Positions 52,905 through 64,000 of a DNA stretch of 64,000 nucleotides are shown piece after piece. The translations under genes were made by a program, and so were the position numbers. Position 1 is the stretch's first letter; each line of letters opens with the position of its first letter. This DNA comes from Malus domestica. Taxonomy: Eukaryota > Streptophyta > Magnoliopsida > Rosales > Rosaceae. The stretch is from NCBI RefSeq assembly GCF_042453785.1, contig NC_091676.1, positions 1,929,501-1,993,500 of the forward strand, written 5' to 3'. A model generated the notes under the pieces. It saw nothing but the letters and a program-made list of their open reading frames with translations. It searched no databases and was not told the DNA's origin.

Positions 52905-55900
52905 ATGGTGATGGGTTGCGCCTCTCGTTGTTTCTCTCTCCAAAACTCGGCCGCAACTGGTTCGATTCTCCACCCTCCTCCCCTCTGCTACCGCCTTCGA
53001 TCGCCAGTCAGGTAAATAGCACTAACCTCCACCCCACCCTACTTTCGATACTCTTTGTTTCCTTTTCTCGTCTTATGAATGTTTCTCGTGCGCAAATTAA
53101 TGGAACCCATCACTCAATTTTTTGTGTTTTCATGGTTTTTGTGTATTTTTGCTTTAAAGTTTATAGCTTTAGTTCATGCTGTATTGTGGAATTATATGAT
53201 GTGTGTTGTTTAAATTTGATTTTGGCATCATCAAATTCCGGGCATTTCTCAGTTGCATTGCTTGTGGCTTTATAATTTTTTGGTCGTAGGTTGTATGTTT
53301 ATCTCTTCCAGTTTAACAAAATTGGTGTTGCTCTGCCCATTTACCGTTCATGGTTACTCCATTTTTTAGTGTTGTAGTAGATTTCAGAGTCAGTAGATTG
53401 CGTTTTTGTTCTTGTTAAGAGAAAGTTAATTGAATATGATTTTGACAAAGAAAGTTAGTAGAATATGCTTTTGACAAATTTTCCGGTAGCGATGTCAACT
53501 ACGACTAGTCTAGTCTCTATCTAATGGTCATTAACTTCCTGATGAGTTTATGTTGAATAATGTACTCTCTAAAACCTTTTGCCATGCTCAGGACGAGCGC
53601 AAAAGTAACTTCTTTCCTCACATTAATGCGTAACGTGACTCTAGGAAAGAAACTGTGTGGTTTTGTCAGACATCTTAATTCTGTTCTTAAGTTACATTTG
53701 TCCCAACTCTATAATGAAAGTTCAGGTTCTGTTAATGTTCATAGTTGATGACATAATAGACAGATGATGTTCGATGATTTTAACTTGTCTGGACCCGTGC
53801 AGGAAGATTATTAGAATGTCAGCTACTCAAACAGAAAATCCCAGAATATCATTTGAATCCTTGCCAATAAAACCTCCTTCACATCCGACCTATGATTTGT
53901 GGGGTGTCATCAAGTCAGCCATTACTGAGGATGCTGGGGATCGAGGTTTGAATTTTTTCTTGGTTTCTAAGAACCCATTTCAAGTGGTTTTAGTACTGAG
54001 ATCCAATTGCTCTGTTCGATTTTTGAATGGCGAGTGTAAGATTTCCTTCACGTTCGAAAGATATTATTTAGCAAGATTGTTGTTTCAATTGTAGGTGATG
54101 TGACATGTTTAGCTACCATTCCAGCTGATATGGAAGTAGAAGCCCATTTCTTGGCAAAGGAGAATGGTATAATTGCCGGAATTGCACTTGCGGAGATGGT
54201 ATTTTATGAAGTTGATCCATCTTTGAAGGTATAAAAGCACTGAATTTTGTGTACTCAACAGTTTTTGTTCTTTTCATCCTTCCATTATTGATTTACATTT
54301 CAATACAGGTTGAGTGGTCTCAAAAGGATGGAGACTCTGTACATAAAGGCCTAGGTTTTGGAAAAGTTTATGGTAATTCAGATTCTGAAGAAATTTTAGG
54401 AGCTTTTGAGAATTCCTTGAAAATTTAACAAATTGATATGCAGGACGGGCACACAGTATTGTTGTGGCTGAGAGGGTAGCTCTGAATTTTATGCAGAGGA
54501 TGAGCGGAGTAGCAACTTTAACTAAGGTAATATTTTGTTTCCTTTTATGTTTTGTGCCAACTTTTAATCTGTAACATTAGAGAACATAACAGGTTTATGC
54601 CATTGCAAAAGGGAGGCTCAATTTTTTCAATGTGGATCGTGATGGTTTAGAAACCTGAAGGGATTGTTTACCACTTTTATAGTTCATTAAAAGATGGTTC
54701 CTCTTCCTCTATGAAAGAAGAGGCCTGGAATTTACCAGGCGGGGGCGGGAGGGGGGGGGGTGGTGGGGAAGAATTTCAGAGTGGAGTAACTCTTCCCTGT
54801 TATGGAGTCCTCAGTATCATAAGATTAAAACACTGTATAATACTTAGTTGTGTCTAAATCTTTAAAAGAGGGTCATTGTTTTCTTTCAGTTAGTTGTTAC
54901 TGATATATGTCTCCAACTTGCTAATAACGGAGCGCTGACCACTTTGAGAAACCATAAAGGAAATCGACAATAGAAATCAAAAGTGGATAGTAGATGAGAG
55001 AGAAAAAGTATTTGAGTCATGTTATGCCTACTATATGTGTATTAATATGGCATCTTTTGTTAGCTGTGTAAAGGGACGATTTTTAATCAGTGTTTCATGC
55101 AGGCAATGGCAGATCTTGCAAGTCCTGCATGTATTTTGGAGACAAGAAAAACTGCTCCGGGTTTACGTTTGGTGGACAAGTGGGCGGTGTGGATCCTTGC
55201 TTATTCTACAAACCAACACACATGGACACACACATATGCACGTTCTTGTCAGGTGTATATTAATTTTTGCTTGACCTTGAAAAGAAACCTCTTGCCGCAG
55301 GTACTCATTGGTGGAGGTCGGAATCACAGAATGGGTTTATTTGATATGGTAATGATAAAAGATAATCATATATCAATTGCCGGAGGCATCACAAATGCCC
55401 TGAAATCTGTAGACCTGTATCTAGAGCAAAGGAATCTTCAGATGGAGGTTGAGGTAATTTTTGCAACTCATCACATAGTTTCACTATCTTGCTTCTATCA
55501 CTATTCATGACATCCCTAGTTATTTCCGAGTTTTTCACCGACATTCTGTGTGTTGATATGTCCTGCATTGATGTTGCAATCTGTTACAAAATCCTTCGCT
55601 CTCTCTATTATCTCTTGTGTGTGCATGTGGACACATGTGTGAATGCTGACTAAACACAGGGACAGGATCAGCTTTCCTTGGGGCAAAAATCATTAATGGT
55701 GTATTTCGTTTTGATTCCCAGGTTGAGACCCGGACGTTTGAGGAGATAGAAAAGGTATTGGAATATGCATCTCAAACAAAGACTTCCTTGACGCGGATAA
55801 TGTTGGATAATATGGTTGTACCACTACCAAATGGGGATGTTGATGTATCCATGCTCGAACAAGCTGTGAAATTGATTGATCGGAGATTCGAAACTGAGGT

Positions 55901-56785
55901 AGCTTAAATTATTTATTCAGTTTTTCTATTATCTATAATCAATGGTTCTGCTAAATTTGTTTTCCTTTAGTCCTAAAAACTGATATAACTTAAAGCGTAT
56001 TTCTTTAAAATGCTTCAAAGCATCCGATTTCTTTTATACATTCGCCATGCCATTCCATAATCTTGGTGTAGATGATGTAGATGATGTAGATTGTTAGGCT
56101 GTTTGGAACTTTCCATAAACATCTTATATCGTAGTTTCACTATTTTCTTTTAAGGACACTTTCTTTATATCTAGGTTAAAGAAATTATCTACTAATCGCA
56201 TGGATTCGATTTTTCCCTTTTTATTTCTGACTTCTCTGCTTCACTGCAACAGGCATCTGGTAATGTCACTCTTGAAACCGTACACAAGATTGGACAAACA
56301 GGGGTTGACTTCATTTCTAGGTAACGGCGCAGCTTCCTAATCTGTCATTAAGCCTGCTGGCTTGGCATGACTTAAGCTGTTTAGTCTGTCGTCTGGAGTT
56401 ATTTAAATGAATAGTAAATCATTCTGCCTTCTTCTTCTTGGCCATTTTATAGTTCCATTTTGATCATCCTCACTTCACATCTGCTGCTTGTAGATAGGGT
56501 GCACTGCTGCTCCGTTGAAATAAGACGGTGGCAGTGTGTCATCTCATCGTTTGAGGTTGTGAAAATTGCATCTCATTGCAAATAGGCTGGCAGGGACAAC
56601 ATACGAAATGCTATTTTACCGATATTATGGTTCAGTCATCGTTAGTATATTATTGGCATGGTTTACCAAGTGCTATTTATGTTTGCAGCGGTGCACTGAC
56701 TCATTCTGTAAAGGCTCTAGACATCTCCCTCAAGATTGATACGGAGTTGGCCCTTCAAGTCGGACGGCGTACAAAACGAGCATGA
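52905..56785 (+). CDS. QPT: Quinolinate phosphoribosyltransferase (nicotinate-nucleotide pyrophosphorylase, carboxylating), ten exons
   Basis: Exons: 52905-53011, 53803-53945, 54095-54228, 54309-54372, 54444-54526, 55103-55186, 55301-55453, 55722-55898, 56253-56320, 56689-56785. All junctions are GT-AG and phases fit, giving 369 residues (367 from the second ATG). It converts quinolinate and PRPP to nicotinate mononucleotide, CO2 and PPi, the entry to NAD in the plastid de novo pathway. Residues 1-40 ([19 protein letters not shown]...) look like a transit peptide. The N-terminal domain has [13 protein letters not shown] and [12 protein letters not shown]. The catalytic barrel has [57 protein letters not shown] and SGNVTLETV...FISSGALTHS, covering the Arg/Lys/His substrate-binding residues of the family. 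Exon 1 lies 790 bp upstream of exon 2 and would be easy to miss. Apparently intact. Confidence 0.95.
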
Positions 56786-57934
56786 TCGAGAAGTTATCGG
56801 CCGGGTAAGGTGGTGACTTTGAATTTGTCAACAATTGGTGCAAAACCCTCTTATGGTAGCCAAATGTATCTTAAAGACAGGCATGCCCCTTTCGCTTGAC
56901 CTCGTGCCGCCAGACGAGCAACACGCCCTTTGAAGTTTTGAACAAATCTTCAACATTATACTACCACCCCAATTTGAACAAGTCTCATGTCATGAATTGA
57001 GATATATTCTGCAGCAATTTCTGAAGTTTTTGATTCCCATTTGACAAATGATAAGACGACGACGGCGCATGCATCCTTGAATAATAGCGATTGATTTGTC
57101 GACTTAAATAAGAAATAGTTGCTGCTGTATTGCTTACCTAATTGCTGTTGTACTGCAAAATACAGTAGAGCTTGGAAATATACAAAGCATTTGACAAGTT
57201 TATGCAATACGATCCATTTATCCTAAGCTCAGTTCTTAATTGTGTTTGGTGTGTGAGTACGTCAGTTTTTAGACTAAGCTAAAAAATTAAGACAGGCTAT
57301 TTTTGAACTTGCATTCCGCAGAAGGAAAAAACAATGGCACATACTATTTGGCAGACAAGGATTGAGTTTTTAGCTAAAATAGTTTATGAGATTAGCGTAA
57401 CTCTTCATTTTGATCTTTGAGAATTAAAATCGTTAGAAGTGGTCCATGAGATTACTCACGGCTTTACGGGAGAAGACTTCTCTTCATCTCTTGTAAGTCA
57501 CCGTCGTATCTTGAAGTGTTAATGTGATGTTAAATGATAACGTAAAAATACATGGTATCGCGTTATTCGTTTGAAATGGTACAAACCTATTGTGATATAT
57601 CGGAACCGCAAGTAAGGTCTCTCCAAATTATGGGGCGATGTTCCTTTACTTTCTTTGTATTTGCACTCGTTTAAAAGTCGAAACATGCCATATGACTACA
57701 TGTAGCAAAGTCAGAAGTTTGGTAAGTATTAATTTAAATCTACAATTATAGCATGGATTAATGAGTTGCTTGATTCACACAATTACAGGTAAAGCTGCAC
57801 GTTGCATTTAAGTTGTGCCTGAGATCTGACCTACCACCTGCATGAAATGCTGCCGTTAATTAATTTAATTCGATTAGTTAAATTAATATTGAGACGACCA
57901 ACTATCCGAAAATGTGGACTGTTTAATTTAAAAA
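56786..57934. other. 3' flank of QPT and intergenic
   Basis: No further gene. 57395-57450 resembles the arm of the inverted repeat at 59165-59505 (AACTCTTCATTTTGATCTTTGAGA). Confidence 0.4.
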
Positions 57935-58085
57935 AAAAAAAAACTAATAGAAAAATTTTGAATTTTAACGATAAGAATAAAATAAAAGGTAAAGTGAATA
58001 GTACCATAATTAACTTTTTAGTGTCAAAATGTGATTTTTCGTTAAAGTAAACAGCACCATGAGCTTTTCATTAAAGTTTCCAATT
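57935..58085. mobile_element. MITE, family with TTAACGAAAAATCA core (copy 4)
   Basis: Contains GAATTTTAACGATAAGAAT, AAAGGTAAAGTGAATAGTACC, ATGTGATTTTTCGTTAAAG and GAGCTTTTCATTAAAG in family order. Confidence 0.7.
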
Positions 58086-58807
58086 TTAGTGAATGAAATT
58101 ATGTTGCAGATAAATTAGCAGGAATTGATCCTTCTTTGGAGTGTGACTGTCATCGTGTTTTGTGGTTGTAGGCAGGAGTGGATGGACTTAGAGATCAAAG
58201 GGGACTTCATAAAGTATAATGTATATATGTGAAGGTTTTTCGAGGACCATCTGAATGTTTGATACGAGTATTTTTTGTGTATGTTTCATGTAATGTTTGC
58301 TAGGATATCTCAACATGTTGTGTCGACAACACTCGACAAATTTTCTTTGTATCACCTATCAGATTGCTTCGGCATATGTCGATATTTGTTAACATGTGTG
58401 CAACTTGGTTTGGCTGACAACAAGCCCACCAAATGTTCAATGAAATACCTCTGTGAATAAACTAAATTTTTTTTTTTGCACAATTCGCGCTCTGTTTCTA
58501 TCTAAAACTTGTATCTAACACTGCGACCCTCAAAGTTTGAATTCTAAATAGACCTTCATTTTTACCCAAAAACAAGTGTAGACTGTCACAATAATGTATA
58601 TACATATATATTTCACAATAATCCAAACCTGTCGTTCCATCTTGATATATGAAGTGGAAAAGAAGTACGTTTCAATCTCTTCCTCAAGCAATATACTACA
58701 TCATTGACCCAAAAAACATTTTGCTACTTGCTATATCAAAGTAATTAACTTTAAATTAACTTGAGTATTTTATTAACTTTTTGCGGCACATGAATCGTAT
58801 CGTTCTA

Positions 58808-59004
58808 GAATTGAATCCCCTCCTAAGCAAATGGTGGGATCCTCATGATCCACTAATAGGGATTGTTGAATTTTAATCTAACGGCTACAATTATTATAAA
58901 TTTTAGAAGAATCCCTTATTTGTAGCCGTTAGATCAAAATCCAACGGCTCATGTTTGTAAATCATAAGGATCCCCACCATTTGCTCAGGAGGGGATCCAA
59001 TTCC
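58808..59004. mobile_element. MULE-type MITE related to 27198-27409
   Basis: Facing ends GAATTGAATCCCCTCC and GGAGGGGATCCAATTCC, with CCACCATTTGCTCAGG and its diverged complement inside. The core TAACGGCTACAATTATTATA matches the two other members. Flanking bases give only a weak target duplication. Confidence 0.6.
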
Positions 59005-59164
59005 TATCTTTCTGACGTGTAATCTTAAGGAAATCACATTATCATATCAGAAAAAGCACATTCCAAAACCGCACGATGTAAAAAGTAGACTAACTTTAGA
59101 TTAATTTGAATATTTTATTCAATCTCCACAGTTCATTAACCCTATCTATCTTTTTAAGCTTTTT

Positions 59165-59505
59165 AGTTAAAATGATATCTGAAATTAACATAACTCATCG
59201 TTTTAGTCCTTGAGATTTAAAATCAATAGAATTGGTCTCTGAATTTGTCCACTATCAATAATTGTGGTAATTCCGTGAAAAATCTACGTAAATAAGGAGA
59301 AAATGACAAAAATATCCTAAATTTTTGTCAAATCATTTTGGACCAATGTTTTTAAATTAAGGGTATTTTCATTTTGATCCTTATTTAACAGAAAATTTCA
59401 CTGAATGATCAAAATAATTGACGGTTGACAAACTCAAAAACCATTATTATCGATTTCAAATCTCATGGACCAAAACGATGAGTTATGCCAATTTGAAAGA
59501 CTATT
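59165..59505. mobile_element. Inverted-repeat MITE
   Basis: The left arm has TAACATAACTCATCGTTTTAG, CCTTGAGATTTAAAATC and ATAGAATTGG. The right arm has GATTTCAAATCTCATGG and ACCAAAACGATGAGTTATGC. No coding capacity. Confidence 0.6.
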
Positions 59506-60594
59506 GTTGCTAAGAAGTCATGTTTATGACAAATAACAAATAACAAATAATATATACAACCAATGTTAAATGAGATAAAAATACATCTTCTCGTGACAAC
59601 CTGTTACTATGGATCAATGTTCCCTTAGGAAAAGGAAAAGCAAATAGAATAAAATAACAAATTTGATGGACCATAGGAGCTAACATTTGAATAAATAACA
59701 ATGGTATACTTTTTAATTCCTAGTAATCTAGAGGACTAAATTACTAATCCAGCCCTAAGGTCACCTTTTTACCTACTTAATTAGCAGTAAAAAATCCATA
59801 AAGATTTTATAGCTTTATTCTTTTTCATCACCAAACAAAGTTCGACGCTGAATGCCAAATATACGAAATCTTTTCAAGCATGATGAATTAGCACCAATTA
59901 TTTCACTGTTTGATTGAGACATTTACCGACCGGCTAGAGAGAAAATAGGGTTAGTGGACTTCCATCCATGCACAGCCAATGTCATTTTATCAGGGTAACA
60001 AAAAGTTTAGGGAAATAAGAGGTTATTCCATTTCAGAGTTGGGACATATCATAAGTCTTTTTGAAAACTTATAATGAGGGTTTTAGTTTTTTTTTCTTTG
60101 ATTTTTACAGATCGTCTACCAAAAAAGATTGCAGGTAACTGAACTCTAACCTAAATCTTGGTCTTTAAGGACTCACGTATAGTAAATGTTATTTCGATGT
60201 TGTAGCCGACCATATATATTAGGGTAAATACATGCACATATAATACACACGCCACTCTAATTTCATTGAACGAATCATTTCTTTGTAAGAGCACACCAAA
60301 CTTTTCAAGGATGATGTTGAAAGATACGTACCTATATTTTTACGCATGAATCTTAGTGCTTAATTTGTTTAATTCTGGTTTAGGGTGGCTAATATTGTTT
60401 TTTAAGGGTGGCCGATGACAGGTTAACATCACACCTTAAATATGTTAACATCATGCCTAAAGATGCTACTCAAATATTTATTTTTTCACCCCAATTCATG
60501 CCTTAATGTATTGTAAGTTAAACCATGTTTAGGAAACGCCCTAAATATTCATTTTTCTAATGCATTACTTTCATAGCTATATTGACTTTAGGGA
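59506..60594. other. Intergenic, nothing recognisable
   Basis: AT-rich, no frame with a recognisable domain. Confidence 0.4.
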
Positions 60595-60603
60595 TTACTA
60601 AAA

Positions 60604-61014
60604 GAACAATATTTGGCTACTCAAAGATGAGTAGAAACTCCTACTCAAAATTTCTCAAATTTAGTCATTGTCAATTTATAAAACTTCGTATTTATAATTA
60701 GAACCATTCATATTATAAATCACCATATAAAGATCGCCTCTGCAAAAAAATCAATTGAAACTATGGTGGTTTAATCATCAAACTATTTAAAAACAAATGA
60801 ACGGTATTGGTAAAAGCATTACGAACCATCTATGTATTTGCTACAATAAATTGACTAAAAGACCTTAGTTTTAATTTATTTTTTGCAAAGATGATTTTTA
60901 CAGTGTGAGTCATAGTATGAATGGTTCTGATTATAAACACAAATCTTTGTGATTAAAACACTAAGAGTTTTTAGTAGAAGTTCCTACTCATCTTTGAGTA
61001 GTCAAGTATTGTTC
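60604..61014. mobile_element. Mutator-type MITE with a perfect 9-bp target duplication
   Basis: The ends GAACAATATTTGGCTACTC and GAGTAGTCAAGTATTGTTC, extended by AAAGATGAGTAG / CTACTCATCTTT, form long inverted repeats. It is flanked by TTACTAAAA on both sides (60595-60603, 61015-61023). 411 bp, non-coding. Confidence 0.8.
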
Positions 61015-61023
61015 TTACTAAAA

Positions 61024-63600
61024 TAGAGCGAAGATAAGGGATTTCAAAGTACAATGGGATGGGTTAATGTGAATAAACTTTTTAGTGTGCCGAGAATACG
61101 GCTTAATATACATAGTGTCATAATACAATTGGTTATAATTTTTTTCTTAAAATTTCCAATCAATCATATTAAAATCTCTCGTTAATGTGGGGTTTTCCTA
61201 ATTTTATTCTCTTGATAAATGATATGACATTTACAAACCTACTTTCATAACGTATTGTTAACTTGTATTATAACAAGTCACAATGATTCACAACTTATAA
61301 TCAAACTCATATATGCACATATTATTCTGACATTTGTGTGTGTCAAATCTAAAATCTTCTCTACCTAAATAAAACGAAATGTCGCTAGTCCAACTTTCTT
61401 CTCCTTTTCACTTTAGGGTTTCTTAGACATAGAGGAAACGAAGCTGTGGGCTTTTGGTAACCCTGATTTGACAAAGCATTAGAAAAAGACTAAAGGAGGG
61501 GCGGTTACGGCCTGATCGTAGTCTTATCCAAAATACATGAAAAGAAAAGAAAAGGTAATTAATCAAACAAAATAACATGTCCATGACATGGACATGAGTC
61601 ACGAACGACGACGATGACGATGATGATGAAGGAAAATTGGGTAGGGGCGGCTGTATGTCCCTCTGATTCTCTTATCCAATCCATCACTCACTGTTTTTGT
61701 GTGCGAATGATGGAACTTTATATTGCTGAGTATATTTTTAAGAAAATATAACCCAATTTGGTCAATAAGGTTGGGGAAGGATGGGGATTTGGAAAAACTA
61801 TAACCTACCAAAAGAAAACGCCAAGGAGAAAAGGAGAACAAAAGAGTATGAAATAATAAAAAGCTTCATCTTCCTTTCGGTAGACCTCGGCGGCAGAAAA
61901 CACTTTTGCAGATGTTGGCTTCCCACCAAATGAAAAGCTTACCAAATCCCCCTCCCCTGCTGTCTTCTGCCGGGGACATGACAATTGGCATCTCCCTTTT
62001 CTGCACAATATGCATGGGCACAAGAGATTTTTAGTGTTCTCGGAACATAAGTGATGTACTACGTGTTGTAATATAAGAAGATGAATATTGAAAAATATAT
62101 TTTCTCTCCACTTAAATGATGACCCATGGCATTGGTGAAGCTAGAAATAACATGCATGGAGAGCACAATTAAGCAATGACGGATGCAAGTCCTCATAGAA
62201 TTTCACACATAGTGCATGTAGCACCAAAAGATATTTCAATTTCAAATTAGGCATTTTGTTGAACACTTGGGCAATAATTACCCATTAAGTTGACCAAAAA
62301 AAACTCATACGCATTTTGTGCTTAGCGTACATCCCCATCATTTGAGACATTTTAATTGTTTTTTTAGGGTCAACATTGTTCTAGTAAATAAATAAATTAT
62401 ATATGCATAGTGCTAGGAAGTCAAATTTATTAGACATGTGGAAGGAATTCTTCTTCGTGAGCCACTTGAATCAACTATACAATTAAACTTTGTGTTATAT
62501 CCGCCTCCTGGTGGTTTTCGATTTGAAGCGAGTGACAAAGTTGGTGATGGTGGTGAGTTGATTATTATTTGTTGTAATCTGATTCGACGTTAAATCGAGC
62601 AACGAAAGGCGGCTGCTATATAAGCGGGGCCATAATTCCTGCTCATACCACCATTTTCAAGGCCAAGAACTTAGGGGGAGGGGGACGTGCTCCCTCTGGC
62701 CCTTAATGCGTTTCGCCCCATGGTGTACAAACTAGTGCTCCAAATACATGAAAAAGTCTCTCCACGAGTCAGATATTTGGGTTCTTGCTTATCGAGATTT
62801 AAATAAAACCAATCTGTTATGCCACGTGGTGAAAACATGAGCTGATTCTAATTGTCGATATAATGCAAGTCTTATGTGCATCAACACACAAATTTTACTA
62901 ATAAAAATTTACAGTTTGAGTTTGTTTAAGTGACCCTTGTTCAAGGCTAATTATGATCCCCATCAGTAATAGATCTCTCCTTTGTGTGAGTTTGTGGTAA
63001 TTACCATCGCTATTAAAATTAGTCACATTATTTATCACGATCTTCCCATTACAACTCGGTACCCAAGATGCCAAGCTACCGGGTCAACCTTAGTAAATCG
63101 AGAAGCCTTTGATGCTCAAGGAATAAGTGTTCGGGTCACAGAAAACCCGTGAAACCTGACCCACCAAACCACCTAAAATTGACACCCCTGTCGGCCCATC
63201 GCGTGCCCATATGGATACGGTTCTAGATGCCGTCACGGAGCGTGTGATACCGACGCCAAAATTCATTGCCCAAAACGGTTTTTAATCTGCACACTGATGC
63301 TGACCAATCGACGGCGAGTGCTTCCTGTGGTTGTACAAACTCATACAAGAAAACTCAAAAAGCAAAGTTAATACTTAGAAAATTAAATAAGACTTTAGCC
63401 CTAATTAACTATCACGCTGACCAATCGCAGTCTTGAATGCCATGTTAATGAAGAAAAAATTTTCTTCAATAAAAGCACCATAGACTATTTTATGGGGCCA
63501 TTCGAGAGGGACAGCGCGGTGCGACTATATCGTTATAGCAACGTTTTGAATTAGTAATGTAATGTTACGTGAAGAAATTTTGAAATATAAATACGACATT
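61024..63600. other. Intergenic, no gene that I can support
   Basis: Open frames at 61599-61841 and 61805-62023 (minus) look partly protein-like (LVSFSFGGKPTSAKVFSAAE) but have no family match that I recognise and no splice context. A TATA-like CTATATAAGC lies at 62617-62626 on the plus strand, with no clear frame behind it. Confidence 0.35.
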
Positions 63601-63699
63601 AGTGGTGTACTCGTTCGTTGCAAGTTTTTCTTTCGGTCGAGATTTTTTTCTTTACTTGTGTAAAAAGCGTATCTTTGAAAGGAACATGTAGAAAATTTT

Positions 63700-63905
63700 A
63701 ATTGAAAAACTTAGGGGTATAGTTAAATTAAGATTTGGAAAGATTGATTTTAAAAGACTTTAGAATCATGGTGTAGTCAGCTAGAATTTTAAAAGACTTT
63801 GAAACCATCGTGTAGTCAAAGTAGAATTTAACAGGATTTAAAAAAATGCATCGAAGTCCAGGTGTAGTCGACTAAGATTTTAAAAGACTTTTAAGGAGTT
63901 GATAC
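63700..63905. repeat. Decayed tandem unit repeat at the window end
   Basis: Three to four units of about 65 bp contain GATTTTAAAAGACTTT and GGTGTAGTCGACTA. The pattern resembles one arm of the 740-bp foldback element at 15741-16480; the other arm would lie beyond the window. Confidence 0.45.
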
Positions 63906-64000
63906 AAATCTATAGGTATTCAAAATGTCATATTAACAAATAAATTTTTAAACTTATTTTCTATTAACGAATAATTTTTTAAATGGCAATAAAATCTCTC

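Noticed and set aside
61599-62023. Adjoining minus-strand frames of 72-80 codons
   Set aside because: Some protein-like phrases, but no start context, splice sites or family that I can recognise.

Overview
The window is plant nuclear DNA, most likely from a Rosaceae tree of the apple/pear group. Introns are GT-AG and bounded by AT-rich sequence. The few host genes sit far apart in TE-rich DNA, and a small MITE with TTAACGAAAAATCA-type ends, which I associate with Malus and relatives, occurs four times. The genus is an inference; no organelle or bacterial features are present.

Host genes, left to right: a secreted proline-rich, probably GPI-anchored protein (3405-3842, -); a four-exon J-domain co-chaperone with perfect heat-shock elements upstream (8200-9281, -); a signal-peptide/TM-bearing NHL or SMP-30-like beta-propeller protein (21541-22650, +); a two-exon predicted thylakoid-lumen protein (31274-33274, -); two tandem MIR858 loci (about 36.0-37.2 kb and 41.9-44.4 kb, -); an IDA-like secreted peptide precursor (49369-49641, -); and a ten-exon quinolinate phosphoribosyltransferase (52905-56785, +). 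From memory, the proline-rich/DnaJ/MIR858 run resembles Arabidopsis At1g70990-At1g71000-At1g71002, and the beta-propeller plus QPT resemble At2g01410 and At2g01350. The window would then be one ancestral block that Arabidopsis has split between two places.

The rest is a layered TE landscape. 9.8-21.0 kb holds two non-autonomous Gypsy-type LTR elements in opposite orientation. They share LTRs, a primer-binding site and four arrays of 3' tandem repeats, but carry different fragments of host genes in between. The right-hand one is complete with a 5-bp target duplication (ATGTT). The left-hand one shares an LTR with a third, truncated internal region (13.9-15.5 kb). A 740-bp foldback element lies between them.

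22.5-27.5 kb and 30.4-34.2 kb are two copies of a segmental duplication that includes the 3' end of the beta-propeller gene and the lumen-protein gene. The first copy has lost exon 2 of the lumen gene and gained a stop in exon 1. It also received a gag-only Copia element (TR-GAG type), a MULE-type MITE and the start of another Copia element. The second copy shows the empty sites. A third short copy lies at 38.1-38.5 kb.

The MIR858 loci are long inverted repeats with the miR858 sequence on the 5' arm and unusually long spacers, the second one enlarged by a foldback TE. Right of 45 kb there are a decayed Copia pol remnant, several MITEs, microsatellites and long unremarkable AT-rich stretches.
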